A stretch of 64,000 nucleotides of DNA. Origin: Cognatishimia coralii. GTDB lineage: Bacteria; Pseudomonadota; Alphaproteobacteria; Rhodobacterales; Rhodobacteraceae. The DNA lies in contig NZ_JBBGAZ010000003.1 of the NCBI RefSeq assembly GCF_037478305.1, forward strand, positions 221,371 to 285,370, read 5' to 3'. The notes under the pieces are model-generated. The model made no database searches. It saw only the letters and a program-made list of their open reading frames with translations, and was not told the origin of the DNA. This document shows positions 36,368 to 44,231 of the stretch, in pieces (position 1 is the first letter of the stretch; every line of letters starts with the position of its first letter). A program made the position numbers and the translations under genes.

Positions 36368-36528
36368 TTCGCAGCCCCCGATGTGTCCTCGGTCAGGGGT
36401 TGGCCCTGATAGACCTCAATCGCCAGCGCAATATGGTGGGATTTGATCGCGATGTAGCCCACAAGCAGCCCCGCGATCAGGATCCAGTAGAACCTTGCGC
36501 TTTTGCGTTCTCGCTCAGCTGTCGCCAT
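36364..36528 (-). CDS. Small single-helix membrane protein at the ccoG/ccoH position
   Basis: This 54-residue protein starts MATAERERKS, has one clear helix (FYWILIAGLLVGYIAIK) and ends in an acidic tail. Its start lies inside the 3' end of ccoP (14-base overlap) and its stop overlaps the ccoI start, so it is translationally embedded. In the usual cco order ccoG and ccoH fill this place; CcoH is about 150-160 residues with one N-terminal helix. This ORF is far shorter and has no CcoH soluble domain, so it may be a remnant or an unrelated subunit-like peptide. I do not recognise a family. Confidence 0.65.
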   Translation of the reverse strand: MATAERERKSARFYWILIAGLLVGYIAIKSHHIALAIEVYQGQPLTEDTSGAAK

Positions 36529-37387
36529 GCTCCCGTCCTTGCCAGATAAGGTAGAGCGTCAGCTGACGGATCTCGGTTTCGCTGAGGCGACCGGACCAGG
36601 CAGGCATCACACCCGCGCGGCCGTTCTCCAGTGTCTCGGCGATCTGATCGCGGCTGCCGCCATAGATCCATTGATCGTCCACAAGGCTCGGCGCGCCGGT
36701 TTCAAAGCCCCCGACCCCGCCTTCGGCGTGACAGCCCGAGCAATTGTCCAGAAACAGCTCGTCCCCGCGCAACGCGGCCTCGTCGTCATGCTCTTGGCCC
36801 GAGATGCTAAGCACATATTCAACGATGTCGCTGATCTCTTCATCCGGCAGCATGTCGTCACGACCAAAGGCCGGCATCTCGGCGAAACGCGTGTCTTCGT
36901 GGCTCGAGTTAATGCCCACCTGCAGCGTATATTCGATCTCTTCAGGCCAGCCGGACCAAAGCCAGTGGTCGTCCACCAGGTTCGGGAAGTTGGTTTGCCC
37001 TTCAAGGTCACGCCCATGGCAGACCGCGCAGTTGTCGCGGTAAAGCACGGCGATATCGTCTTCGAATTTGGCCTGCAGGGTTGGGTCTTCGGCCAAAGTG
37101 TCCAGATCGGTTTCGGTGAACACGGCGTAGGCCTCGGCGCGCTTGGCCTCGCCTTCGGCAACGGCTACGTTCACGGCCTCGCGCGAGGAATAGCCGATTG
37201 TGCCTTTCAGGTAATCACTGGTCGAAGGAAACGACGGGTACAGCACCCACAAAAGGGCCGCCACCGTAATCGAGGCCCAGAGCCAGATCCGAAACGCCCA
37301 TGGCATCGGCGTGTTCAGTTCTTTGATACCGTTCCATTCATGGCCAGTTGTTTCCTGACCGCTGACTTCATCAAATTCAGGTTTCAT
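36515..37387 (-). CDS. ccoP: Cytochrome c oxidase cbb3-type, diheme subunit CcoP
   Basis: This 290-residue membrane-anchored periplasmic subunit passes electrons from soluble cytochrome c to CcoO/CcoN. An N-terminal helix (about 30-50) is followed by two cytochrome c domains with CAVCH at 120-124 and CSGCH at 216-220, and axial Met candidates in EMPAFG and GVMPAW. The N-terminal stretch GIKELNTPMPWAFRIWLW is typical of CcoP. The ATG at 37387 overlaps the ccoQ stop; the longer frame lies inside ccoQ. Confidence 0.95.
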   Translation of the reverse strand: MKPEFDEVSGQETTGHEWNGIKELNTPMPWAFRIWLWASITVAALLWVLYPSFPSTSDYLKGTIGYSSREAVNVAVAEGEAKRAEAYAVFTETDLDTLAEDPTLQAKFEDDIAVLYRDNCAVCHGRDLEGQTNFPNLVDDHWLWSGWPEEIEYTLQVGINSSHEDTRFAEMPAFGRDDMLPDEEISDIVEYVLSISGQEHDDEAALRGDELFLDNCSGCHAEGGVGGFETGAPSLVDDQWIYGGSRDQIAETLENGRAGVMPAWSGRLSETEIRQLTLYLIWQGREHGDS

Positions 37388-37554
37388 TGGCGGATATCCT
37401 CGTCGCCAAGGGGGCTTTGCGCCGCGTGGTCGTACATTTTGCGTCGGGACGGCCAATAGGTCCAAAGGGCCGCCAGAATGAACACAACAAAGAGGTAAAC
37501 AGCGCCCCAGGTCTTGGAAAAGACCAGCACCGTGTCGTGGATTTCAGAGCTCAT
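37384..37554 (-). CDS. ccoQ: cbb3 oxidase small subunit CcoQ
   Basis: This 56-residue single-helix protein reads MSSEIHDTVLVFSKTWGAVY with helix LFVVFILAALWTYWP and a short charged tail. Position between ccoO and ccoP, length and the F-W-P pattern match CcoQ, which stabilises the complex. Both ends overlap neighbouring genes by ATGA, so translation is coupled. Confidence 0.93.
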   Translation of the reverse strand: MSSEIHDTVLVFSKTWGAVYLFVVFILAALWTYWPSRRKMYDHAAQSPLGDEDIRQ

Positions 37555-38276
37555 CGCGCGATCTCCTCTTGGTCAATGCTGTCAAAATCCACCAAAGTGC
37601 CGAGCATCTGGAGGTAGGCGACGATGGCGTCCATCTCTGTGACCTCATCGGGATTGCCGTCAAAATCGCGCACGGCGAGGTTTTCGCCATAGAGGTCATA
37701 GAGTTCGAACTCATATTCCGCTTCCGGGTCGGCCTGACGTTCCGCATCCCGTGCTGCCCATTCGATTTGCTCGTCCGTATATGGCACGCCTGCTGCGGCC
37801 AGAGCGGCCAGGCTGCCCGAGAGATACTTGGTGTTCAGTCGGGTGTCCGAGAGGAACGGATAGCCCGGCATCACAGAGCCTTCGACAACTTCGCGCGGCG
37901 CTTCCAGATGGGCCACATGCCATGTGTCGGAATATTTATTCCCGACCCGCGCCAGATCCGGCCCGGTACGTTTAGACCCCCACTGATGCGGGTGGTCATA
38001 CATCGACTCCGCCGCCAGACTGAAATGCCCATAACGGTCCACATCCGAGCGCAGGGTCCGGATCATCTGGCTGTGGCAGGCATAGCAGCCCTCGCGCACA
38101 TAGATGTCCCGTCCTGCCAATTCGAGTGGCGTATAGGGGCGCATGCCCTCGACCTCTTCGACTGTGTTCTCAATCGTGAACAAAGGCGCGATTTCAAAGA
38201 GTCCCCCCAGCGAGGCCACCCCAAGAATGGCGAGAGCAAAGGCGATCCCGTTGCGTTCTAGTTTTGCGTGTTCCAT
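37551..38276 (-). CDS. ccoO: Cytochrome c oxidase cbb3-type, monoheme subunit CcoO
   Basis: This 241-residue membrane-anchored cytochrome c subunit has an N-terminal helix (about 10-32) and heme motif CYACH at 64-68 in REGCYACHSQMIRTL. The conserved SKRTGPDLARVGNKYSDTWHVAHLEAPR segment follows, and the axial Met is in GSVMPGYPFL. The ATG at 38276 lies 5 bases after the ccoN stop. CcoO links CcoP electron transfer to the catalytic subunit. Confidence 0.95.
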   Translation of the reverse strand: MEHAKLERNGIAFALAILGVASLGGLFEIAPLFTIENTVEEVEGMRPYTPLELAGRDIYVREGCYACHSQMIRTLRSDVDRYGHFSLAAESMYDHPHQWGSKRTGPDLARVGNKYSDTWHVAHLEAPREVVEGSVMPGYPFLSDTRLNTKYLSGSLAALAAAGVPYTDEQIEWAARDAERQADPEAEYEFELYDLYGENLAVRDFDGNPDEVTEMDAIVAYLQMLGTLVDFDSIDQEEIAR

Positions 38277-38281
38277 CAAAG

Positions 38282-39898
38282 TTACTCCGCCGCAACGGCC
38301 AGTGGTTTGGCGTCCGCGCCTTCGTCAGGCAGGCGGGCACCGCGCACGGTCATGTAGATATTGTAAGAGCCGATGAGCGCACCCAAGAGGTAGAGGAAGC
38401 CGCCGATCGCACGCATCCAGTAGTAGGGGATCATCGCCTCGACAGTGTCGATAAAGGCATAGGTGAAGGCGCCGGATGGCTCATAGGTCTGCCACATCAG
38501 CGATTGCGTGATGCCGCTGTTCCACATCGCCGCGACGTAGATCAGCGTGCCGCCCAGAGCGAGCCAGAAATGCCAGGCCTCAAGGCGCAGGGAATAGACG
38601 CCGTCGCGTTTCCAGATCCAAGGCACCATCTTGTACATCGCGCCAAAGGTGATGAAGGCCACCCAGCCGAGCGCGCCCGCATGCACGTGGCCGACAGTCC
38701 AGTCGGTATAGTGGCTGAGCGTGTTCACAGGGCGGATCGCGAGGAAAGAGCCTTCAAAGGTCGCCAGACCGTAAAACAGCATCGCCACCATCATGAAGCG
38801 GATCGCCGGATCCGTGCGGACTTTGTCCCACGCGCCATTCAACGTCAGCAGACCGTTGAACACGGATCCCCAACTTGGCACCAAGAGGATGATCGACATG
38901 GTCATGCCAAGATACTGCACTCAATCAGGCAGCGCCGTGTAATGTAGGTGGTGAGAGCCCGCCCAGAGGTAAAGGAAGGTGATCCCCCAGAAGCCCAGAA
39001 TGGACATGCGATAGCTATAGATCGGACGTCCTGCGGCCTTGGGCAGGAAGTAATACATCATACCCAGAAAGCCTGCAGTCAGAAGGAAACCAACCGCGTT
39101 GTGGCCGTACCACCATTGGGTCATCGCGTCCTGAACGCCCGCGAAAAGCGGGTAGGATTTCGGCACGTCGATAGACACAGGCACGGCGAGGTTGTTCACC
39201 ACATGCAGCATCGCAATGACGACGATAAAGCCGAGGTAGTACCAGTTCGCCACATAGATATGCGGCTCTGCACGGCGGGCCAGCGTCTTCAGATAGAGGT
39301 AGAGGTAAGCCACCCAGGCAAAGAGCAGCACGAGGTCGGCATACCATTCAGGCTCGGCATATTCTTTGGATTGGGTGATGCCAAAGGGATAGCCAGTGAC
39401 CGCGAGCAAAACAAAGAGGTTGTAGCCTCCGAAAACCAGCCACGGCAGGGTCTCACTGGCGAGCCGTGCGCGTGAGGTACGTTGCACCACATAGAAGGAC
39501 GTCGCAATCAGCGCGTTGCCGCCAAAGCCAAAGATCACTGCAGTCGTGTGTATCGGACGGATGCGGCCGAAGTTGGACCAGGACATATCGCCGTTGAGGC
39601 TTGGAATGGCCAGCTGCCAAGCAAGGATATCGCCGACCGTGAAGCCAATCACGCCCCATGCGAAACAGGCCAGAACGCCCCATTTGATGACGTCATCTTT
39701 GTATTCCAAGGGGATCTCTGGCTCGGGATCCGTGACCTTGTTCAACTGCCACATCAGCGCCCAGCCCGCGGCCAAAGCAATCAGCCAGCCATGGAAAATA
39801 TAGGCACCCTCACGGCCAAACCCCAAGATCGAGACGCCCAGCGCCAGGATGATGAAGGTTGCAGCCAGCAGGAAATATTGTTCGACGATACGTGTCAT
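38282..39898 (-). pseudogene. ccoN: cbb3 oxidase catalytic subunit CcoN interrupted by an in-frame TGA
   Basis: The frame encodes a 538-codon CcoN (C-family heme-copper oxidase, heme b, heme b3 and CuB) with one internal stop. QWWYGHNAVGFLLTAG has the CuB His, PIYSYRMSI holds the C-family active-site Tyr, and AGSHHLHYTALPD has two more CuB His. The next codon is TGA at 38921-38923, where homologs read Trp in the TALPDW stretch. Reading resumes in the same frame as VQYLGMTMSIILL and continues with SHYTDWTVGHVHAGALGW (heme His) to a normal end. A G-to-A change, real or a sequence error, explains it. UGA recoding is unlikely because other genes here end in TGA. Confidence 0.88.
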
Positions 39899-40188
39899 TG
39901 CAGGCTCCCGTCCGCGTCGTCGCGATAGAATTCAACTTTGAATCGCACATTGCCGCGTGGTGCCACGGAATGCGGCTCTGCCGGGTAAATCGTGGCAGGC
40001 TTGGTCGCGGTGACGACCAGCGCAGGCAAGTCCTCGCGCATGTACAGAAGCTCTCCTTCGGCCACGATGATCTTGCCCCAAACGCCGGCTTTGGTGTTGT
40101 GATCACGGCGCAGGGCCTCGGGGATCGTGTCTTGAGTGAACTCAGGGGATTCAGAATATTTGGTCAGGGTCTGAGGGAAGTCAGTCAT
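39895..40188 (-). CDS. DUF1971 (YeaR-like) protein
   Basis: This 97-residue cupin-like protein has ESPEFTQDTIPEALRRDH, AGVWGKIIVAEGEL, TIYPAEPHSVAPRG and FKVEFYRDD, the DUF1971 pattern. E. coli YeaR belongs to the same family and its operon is induced by nitrate and nitric oxide through NsrR, which fits this locus. The ATG at 40188 lies 4 bases after the DUF2189 stop, and the gene overlaps the ccoN start by ATGA. Function is not known; binding of an NO-derived ligand or metal is possible. Confidence 0.85.
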   Translation of the reverse strand: MTDFPQTLTKYSESPEFTQDTIPEALRRDHNTKAGVWGKIIVAEGELLYMREDLPALVVTATKPATIYPAEPHSVAPRGNVRFKVEFYRDDADGSLQ

Positions 40189-40192
40189 GAGA

Positions 40193-40945
40193 TCAGCTTT
40201 CAAAGAGGTCTGCATAGGCGTGCCAGGTGGCATAGCCCAAGAGAGGGAAGATCGGGATCAAAGCGATGAGGCCGGTGGCGAGGCTGATGCCAATCAAGGC
40301 GGTCACCAAAGCGCCCCACATCACAGAGAGGCGGAAATTCTGGGTCGAGGCGTTGAAACTCAGCGCCATGGCCGAGAAGCCGTCGATGTCGCGATGCACG
40401 AGCATTGGAAAGGAAAAGGCGGCGACGGCGAAGCCCAACGCTGCGAAGAGGCCTCCGACGGCAGATCCCACCAGGAACAGGCCAATGCCAGCAGGCGTTG
40501 TGAACATGGTCATGAGGGTCTCGGCGAAGCCTGCAAAGGGTCGCAGGCCGAAAAAGACGGCGAACAGCAAGGTCGCTGACCGGATCCAGGCCAGAGCCAG
40601 CACCATCATCACGACGCTCACCAGAAAGATCTGACCTGGCGCAGCGATACCCCCGCAGCCAAGTCCCGCGCGACGGCGGCTGACACGATAAAGGCCCACC
40701 GTCGCCATTGGCCCCAGCATCATCGCCCCTGCAATCACCGGCAGGATCATCCACCCCTGCCCGATCGCACCAAGGCCCAAGGCGATGCCCCAGCCAATGA
40801 CGGCAAGCGCAAGCCCAGTCAGGATCGAGCGCGCAAAATGCGCTCGAAAATCGGCCCAGCCAGCCTCAAGCCAGCGCAACACGACGATGCCGGACGGCTC
40901 GTCTATGTGACGTGCCGGTTTTCTAAGATGTTCGGTCAGTTCCAT
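40193..40945 (-). CDS. DUF2189 integral membrane protein
   Basis: This 250-residue protein has six or seven hydrophobic helices, with the N-terminal LRWLEAGWADFRAHFARSILTGLAL, MILPVIAGAMMLGPMATVGLYRVSRR near 70 and FSFPMLVHRDIDGFSAMALSF near 185, typical of DUF2189. Its function is unknown; relatives are often near cytochrome or NO-related genes. The ATG at 40945 is favoured, while a GTG at 40984 would overlap the globin gene. It joins the globin and DUF1971 genes in an apparently continuous operon. Confidence 0.8.
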   Translation of the reverse strand: MELTEHLRKPARHIDEPSGIVVLRWLEAGWADFRAHFARSILTGLALAVIGWGIALGLGAIGQGWMILPVIAGAMMLGPMATVGLYRVSRRRAGLGCGGIAAPGQIFLVSVVMMVLALAWIRSATLLFAVFFGLRPFAGFAETLMTMFTTPAGIGLFLVGSAVGGLFAALGFAVAAFSFPMLVHRDIDGFSAMALSFNASTQNFRLSVMWGALVTALIGISLATGLIALIPIFPLLGYATWHAYADLFES

Positions 40946-40980
40946 GACACCACCATTGTATTTTTGAATTAGACCCTGGG

Positions 40981-41403
40981 TCACACCGCCGGAGTTAAAG
41001 AAGGCGGACCGTCCTGAGGTTTTCTGAATTGCACCAGGCCGAATTGCAGGCTTTCGCCAATGCGGTTTGCAAGGGCGACAATGCTTAGAGCTGTTGACTC
41101 AGGTAAAACGTCGTGCGCGGCCTGTTCAAAGATGCCAAGCCAGATCGGAAACTGCTCTGGCAAAATATCGTTGTTGGCCAGATGCTTAAGCATAGGATTG
41201 CCCGAGAAACTGCGATCTATCCCCATTGCATTGCGCCAAAAAGACGCAATTTTCGCCTCGTGATGGCGCCAGATTTCACCGTCTGTGCCGATGGCACGCA
41301 GGAAGACCGGCCCAATGTCCGGATCCCTGCGCACGCGCGCATAAAATTCCGCGACCAAAGTGTCGATTTGTTCTTCGGTGATGGGGAATTTTTGAATGCC
41401 CAA
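40981..41403 (-). CDS. Group III truncated hemoglobin
   Basis: This 140-residue group III truncated globin has FPITEEQIDTLVAEFYARVRRDPDIGPVFLRAIG at the N-terminus and HHEAKIASFWRNAM, with the proximal His probably in PMLKHLAN (His74). Such globins (Campylobacter Ctb type) bind oxygen and NO and are induced under nitrosative stress. The start is TTG with AAGGGG 7 bases upstream inside the cytochrome c gene end, only 1 base after that stop. It is the second gene of the presumed NO-regulated run. Confidence 0.9.
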   Translation of the reverse strand: MGIQKFPITEEQIDTLVAEFYARVRRDPDIGPVFLRAIGTDGEIWRHHEAKIASFWRNAMGIDRSFSGNPMLKHLANNDILPEQFPIWLGIFEQAAHDVLPESTALSIVALANRIGESLQFGLVQFRKPQDGPPSLTPAV

Positions 41404-41404
41404 T

Positions 41405-41767
41405 TTAGAGCCCCTTCAGATAGGCGACGATGTTGTCCAAGTCCTCATCTTTCTTCAGACCCGGGAAGGACATTTTGGTGCGTTTTACCACGCCCTTGGG
41501 GTTTGCCAGAAACGCGCGAAGCGTCTCGTCGTCCCAAACGAGGCCCGAGTCAGCCATGGCTGACGAATAGCGGAACCCTTCAACCGCCCCCGCCGCACGA
41601 CCAGAGATAGCCTGCAGATGCGGACCGGGCTTGCGCTTTTCTGGATCAGCGCTGTGGCAGGCCGCGCATTTCTTAAAAACCTTCTCACCAAGGGCCGCAT
41701 CGCCCTCTGCCTGCGCCATAGTTCCGACCGCCAGAGCAGCGGCGGCGATAAGTGGAAAACGAAGCAT
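41405..41767 (-). CDS. Periplasmic monoheme cytochrome c (c2/c550-like)
   Basis: This 120-residue protein has a cleavable signal peptide (residues 1-20, ALAVGTMAQA-E), the heme motif CAACH at 34-38, GPHLQAISGRAAG and the distal Met in KRTKMSFPGL, all as in class I cytochrome c. It is a likely electron donor for the cbb3 oxidase or the NorSY enzyme of this island. It heads the minus-strand run and is transcribed away from a small membrane protein gene, with a candidate NsrR operator between them. Confidence 0.93.
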   Translation of the reverse strand: MLRFPLIAAAALAVGTMAQAEGDAALGEKVFKKCAACHSADPEKRKPGPHLQAISGRAAGAVEGFRYSSAMADSGLVWDDETLRAFLANPKGVVKRTKMSFPGLKKDEDLDNIVAYLKGL

Positions 41768-41812
41768 GAATCACTCCTTTGCTGTTACCTCTTTGGTCTA
41801 CGCCCCATAATC

Positions 41813-41829
41813 AGTATTTACAATGCATA
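41813..41829. promoter_or_regulatory. Candidate NsrR/Rrf2 operator before the cytochrome c-globin-cco run
   Basis: AGTATTTACAATGCATA lies between the divergent cytochrome c and 147-residue membrane protein genes. GTATTTACAATG matches GTATTTTTAATG of the site at 46222-46240 at 10 of 12 positions and has the imperfect inverted GTATT-N3-AATGC form of NsrR sites. No FNR-type TTGAT-N4-ATCAA box was seen here. Confidence 0.55.
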
Positions 41830-41872
41830 TTTTGTCGCATAGGAGTATTTCACACAAAAGAAAGGCTCTAGA

Positions 41873-42316
41873 ATGCTCCGTTCCTCGACCCTCACTCCTG
41901 CCCTGACGATTTTGTGGGCTGGGGTTTCTCTGGGTGGCAATATCATTACGGCCCCTGCGAAGTTTCAGGTGCAAAGCCTGACGACTGTCGAGCTTTTGCA
42001 GGTTGGACGCGCGCAGTTCGCCTGGTTGGGGATTGCCGAGATCGCAATTGCAGTGGGTTTGGTTTTGGCCCTCATCGTCGCGCGACAACGGCCGAGTTGG
42101 ACCCTGTTTGTGGCGCTTGTCCTACTGGCGGTTCAGCAAGGGATCTGGCAGCCAGCGTTGCAGGCGCGGTCAGATCTGATGGTCGCAGGCGGCACCCCCG
42201 AGGAAAGCCACCTGCATTTGATCTTTGTTGTCGCAGAGATTGCGAAGTTCTTCCTGCTGCTCGCGGCAGGGTCTCGGTTGCTTGCGCCTCGCGATGAACG
42301 GGCGCAAGCCATTTGA
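41873..42316 (+). CDS. Small integral membrane protein of unknown function
   Basis: This 147-residue protein has four helices (about 8-28, 48-70, 73-92 and 115-135) and conserved-looking polar spots such as NIITAPAKFQVQSL and QQGIWQPALQARSDLM. I do not recognise its family. It is the only plus-strand gene within the island, shares its promoter region with the cytochrome c gene, and ends 1 base before the convergent nirC-like gene. A role in the NO response is suggested only by location. Confidence 0.78.
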   Translation: MLRSSTLTPALTILWAGVSLGGNIITAPAKFQVQSLTTVELLQVGRAQFAWLGIAEIAIAVGLVLALIVARQRPSWTLFVALVLLAVQQGIWQPALQARSDLMVAGGTPEESHLHLIFVVAEIAKFFLLLAAGSRLLAPRDERAQAI

Positions 42317-42317
42317 C

Positions 42318-43100
42318 TTAAGCGGCTTCGCCCTTGGGTCGTCCTGCGGCGACCCAATAGCCGAGCCCCATGATCCCAGCACCTGCCACGGCATTGCCCG
42401 CCGACACATAGGCCAGATTACGCAGCGCGCCCATAAGCGAGATTTTGTCGGAGTGCTCTGACAAGAGCGATACAGAAAAGACGGTCATGTTGGCCACTGA
42501 ATGCTCAAAGCCCGCCGCGATAAAGGCATAGAGGCAGAACCAGATGATCGCGACCCGCGCCATTTCGTTTTGCACGCGAGATCCCGTCCAGATCGCGAGG
42601 CACACCAGCCAGTTGCAGAGGATGCCGTTCAGGAACAGATGCATCCCGTCGCCATTCATCTTTTTGGCCGCCACCTTGTGCAACAGGCTGTCTTCAGCGC
42701 CCAGCACGATGCCTCCGCCGCCATAGACAAATAGGATGGCGAGGAACGCAGCCCCTACGAGATTGCCGCCCCAAGATGTCAGCCAGCAGCGCAAGAGGTC
42801 AGACACGCCGGTGCGCCCCGTCATCAGCCCCATGGTCATATACATCGTATGACCGGTATAAAGCTCGGATCCCGCAAAGATCACAAGGATCAGCGCGATG
42901 CCAAAACTCGCGCCCATGACGACGGGGCGAATACCGGGATCCACGCCCTGCCCGACCGAAAAAATCAACAGAATGCCAAGGCCAACATAGGCCCCCGCCA
43001 TAATAGCAAGGACAAAAAAGCCCAGTGGGTCGCTCGCCAAATGGTCTCGCTTTGCAACGGCCGTATTGGCGAAATTAGTGACGGATGTGAGAAAACTCAT
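42318..43100 (-). CDS. nirC: Formate/nitrite transporter family protein (NirC-like)
   Basis: This 260-residue six-helix channel of the FNT family should move nitrite (or formate) across the inner membrane. Family signatures are ASFGIALILVIFAGSELYTGHTMYM, NGILCNWLVCLAIWTGSR and GFEHSVANMTVFSV, the last with the conserved His. A nitrite role is inferred because it follows the norYS-senC-orf1 genes and overlaps the end of orf1 by 26 bases. AAAGG precedes its start by 8 bases. Confidence 0.9.
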   Translation of the reverse strand: MSFLTSVTNFANTAVAKRDHLASDPLGFFVLAIMAGAYVGLGILLIFSVGQGVDPGIRPVVMGASFGIALILVIFAGSELYTGHTMYMTMGLMTGRTGVSDLLRCWLTSWGGNLVGAAFLAILFVYGGGGIVLGAEDSLLHKVAAKKMNGDGMHLFLNGILCNWLVCLAIWTGSRVQNEMARVAIIWFCLYAFIAAGFEHSVANMTVFSVSLLSEHSDKISLMGALRNLAYVSAGNAVAGAGIMGLGYWVAAGRPKGEAA

Positions 43101-43644
43101 GAAACTTACCTTTCGTTTCGCGGTGTGACGGGCTTGCGAAGACTGGGATGAGCCAAAGGATCACAAGGGCGAACGCAACAAGCGCAAAGCCATGTCCGAG
43201 GCGGACCTGATCGTCGACAAGATATGAATTACAGAGGCGCACCGGCGCGTGCGTATAGAGGAACCCCAAAAACAGGAGCATCGACACCGATTGGCACTTT
43301 AGGAAACCCTTGAGGAGCGATCCAAGATGTCTCCAGACCAGCGCGAGAGGTAGGCCGAACAAAAGCGGGATCGTCGCGAATTTCGCGATATGGCCTTGCC
43401 ATGTGATCAGGGCTGCATCCAGCGAGCGCGGCAGCATCCAGATCGCGCCGACAACCAGCGCTAGGATCAGCACGGCTCTGACGACCTCTTTCGGCAGCTC
43501 CCACCGCGCCAGAGGCAAAAGCCAACCACAAATCGCAAGCAAAGGAATTTGCACCAGCATGTGAATGACCGGATCCGCCGCCACCCAAAACTGCGCACCA
43601 CAGGCCAAGGCAAAAGCGGCCCCTGATAAACCCCAGCGCATCAT
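43075..43644 (-). CDS. Integral membrane protein, orf1 of the norSY-senC-orf1 cluster
   Basis: This 189-residue protein has about five helices and the segment FLYTHAPVRLCNSYLVDDQVRLGHGFAL. It occupies the fourth position of the norSY-senC-orf1 cluster first named in ammonia-oxidising bacteria. A role in maturation or membrane assembly of the NO reductase is plausible but unproved. Its start overlaps the senC stop (ATGA), and its end overlaps the nirC start. Confidence 0.8.
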   Translation of the reverse strand: MMRWGLSGAAFALACGAQFWVAADPVIHMLVQIPLLAICGWLLPLARWELPKEVVRAVLILALVVGAIWMLPRSLDAALITWQGHIAKFATIPLLFGLPLALVWRHLGSLLKGFLKCQSVSMLLFLGFLYTHAPVRLCNSYLVDDQVRLGHGFALVAFALVILWLIPVFASPSHRETKGKFHEFSHIRH

Positions 43645-44231
43645 GACGCGCCACTTTCGACTACGGATTGGATTTGATCAAAGGCGCGGGTGTCAAAAGC
43701 GCCCGCGAATTTGCCCTCGGCGTTGACATAGAGCACCGCAACATTGTGCTCATAGCCGCCCCAATTGTCGGGGATGACGGTGACATCAAAGGTGCGCAAC
43801 AGCACCTTCAGGTCCTCTGCGCGCGGACGCGCTGCGGTCCACGGGTCTCCGGTGGCGGAATGAAGGTCGGCATAGTTTAGCAGAGCCTCAAGATCGTCAT
43901 TCTCGGGATCGAAGCTCAGGGAATACATGGGTATGTCCAAACCCGCGCCGACCAGTTGGTCGCGCAGTTCGGCAAAGTCTCCGCCCGAGATCTGACAAAG
44001 GGTCGGACAGGTGGTGTAGATAAATTCGACAAGGGCCGGACCGTTTTCAGCGATGGTGACCCAATCGCCCTGCATGGTTTGCACGGGCACCGCAGGCACA
44101 GGGCGCGGGTCTCGCGCAACAGACACACGCCGCGCGCCTTCGGCCGTGAAAGCGCGCAACCCGTCGGTCGCCTGCCAGAGCGAGGCGCAGCCCAGAAGGG
44201 CTGCACCGAGAGTATATAGGACGCTCCGCAT
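43641..44231 (-). CDS. senC: SCO1/SenC copper chaperone
   Basis: This 196-residue thioredoxin-fold protein has an N-terminal membrane anchor and a periplasmic domain. The copper ligands are visible as Cys75-x3-Cys79 (TTCPTLCQ) and His162 (GGYEHNVAVLYV). SCO proteins load the CuA centre of oxidase subunit II, here most likely that of NorY. The start overlaps the norS stop and its stop overlaps orf1, consistent with one mRNA. Confidence 0.95.
   Translation of the reverse strand: MRSVLYTLGAALLGCASLWQATDGLRAFTAEGARRVSVARDPRPVPAVPVQTMQGDWVTIAENGPALVEFIYTTCPTLCQISGGDFAELRDQLVGAGLDIPMYSLSFDPENDDLEALLNYADLHSATGDPWTAARPRAEDLKVLLRTFDVTVIPDNWGGYEHNVAVLYVNAEGKFAGAFDTRAFDQIQSVVESGAS

Noticed and set aside
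38282..38920. A separate 212-codon gene starting at the GTG just after the ccoN stop
   Set aside because: It begins in the middle of a membrane helix region and completes CcoN exactly, so it is the second half of an interrupted ccoN.
38921..38923. Recoded UGA (Trp or selenocysteine) in ccoN
   Set aside because: Many genes in the window terminate at TGA, so UGA is a normal stop, and no selenocysteine is known at this CcoN position.
38282..39898. cbb3-like subunit as a C-family NO reductase
   Set aside because: The C-family active-site Tyr (PIYSYRMSI) and all CuB histidines are present, as in O2 reductases.
40951..40975. GTATTTTTGAATTAG before the DUF2189 gene as a third NsrR operator
   Set aside because: It has an extra base in the core and poor symmetry; similarity to the two better sites is weak.
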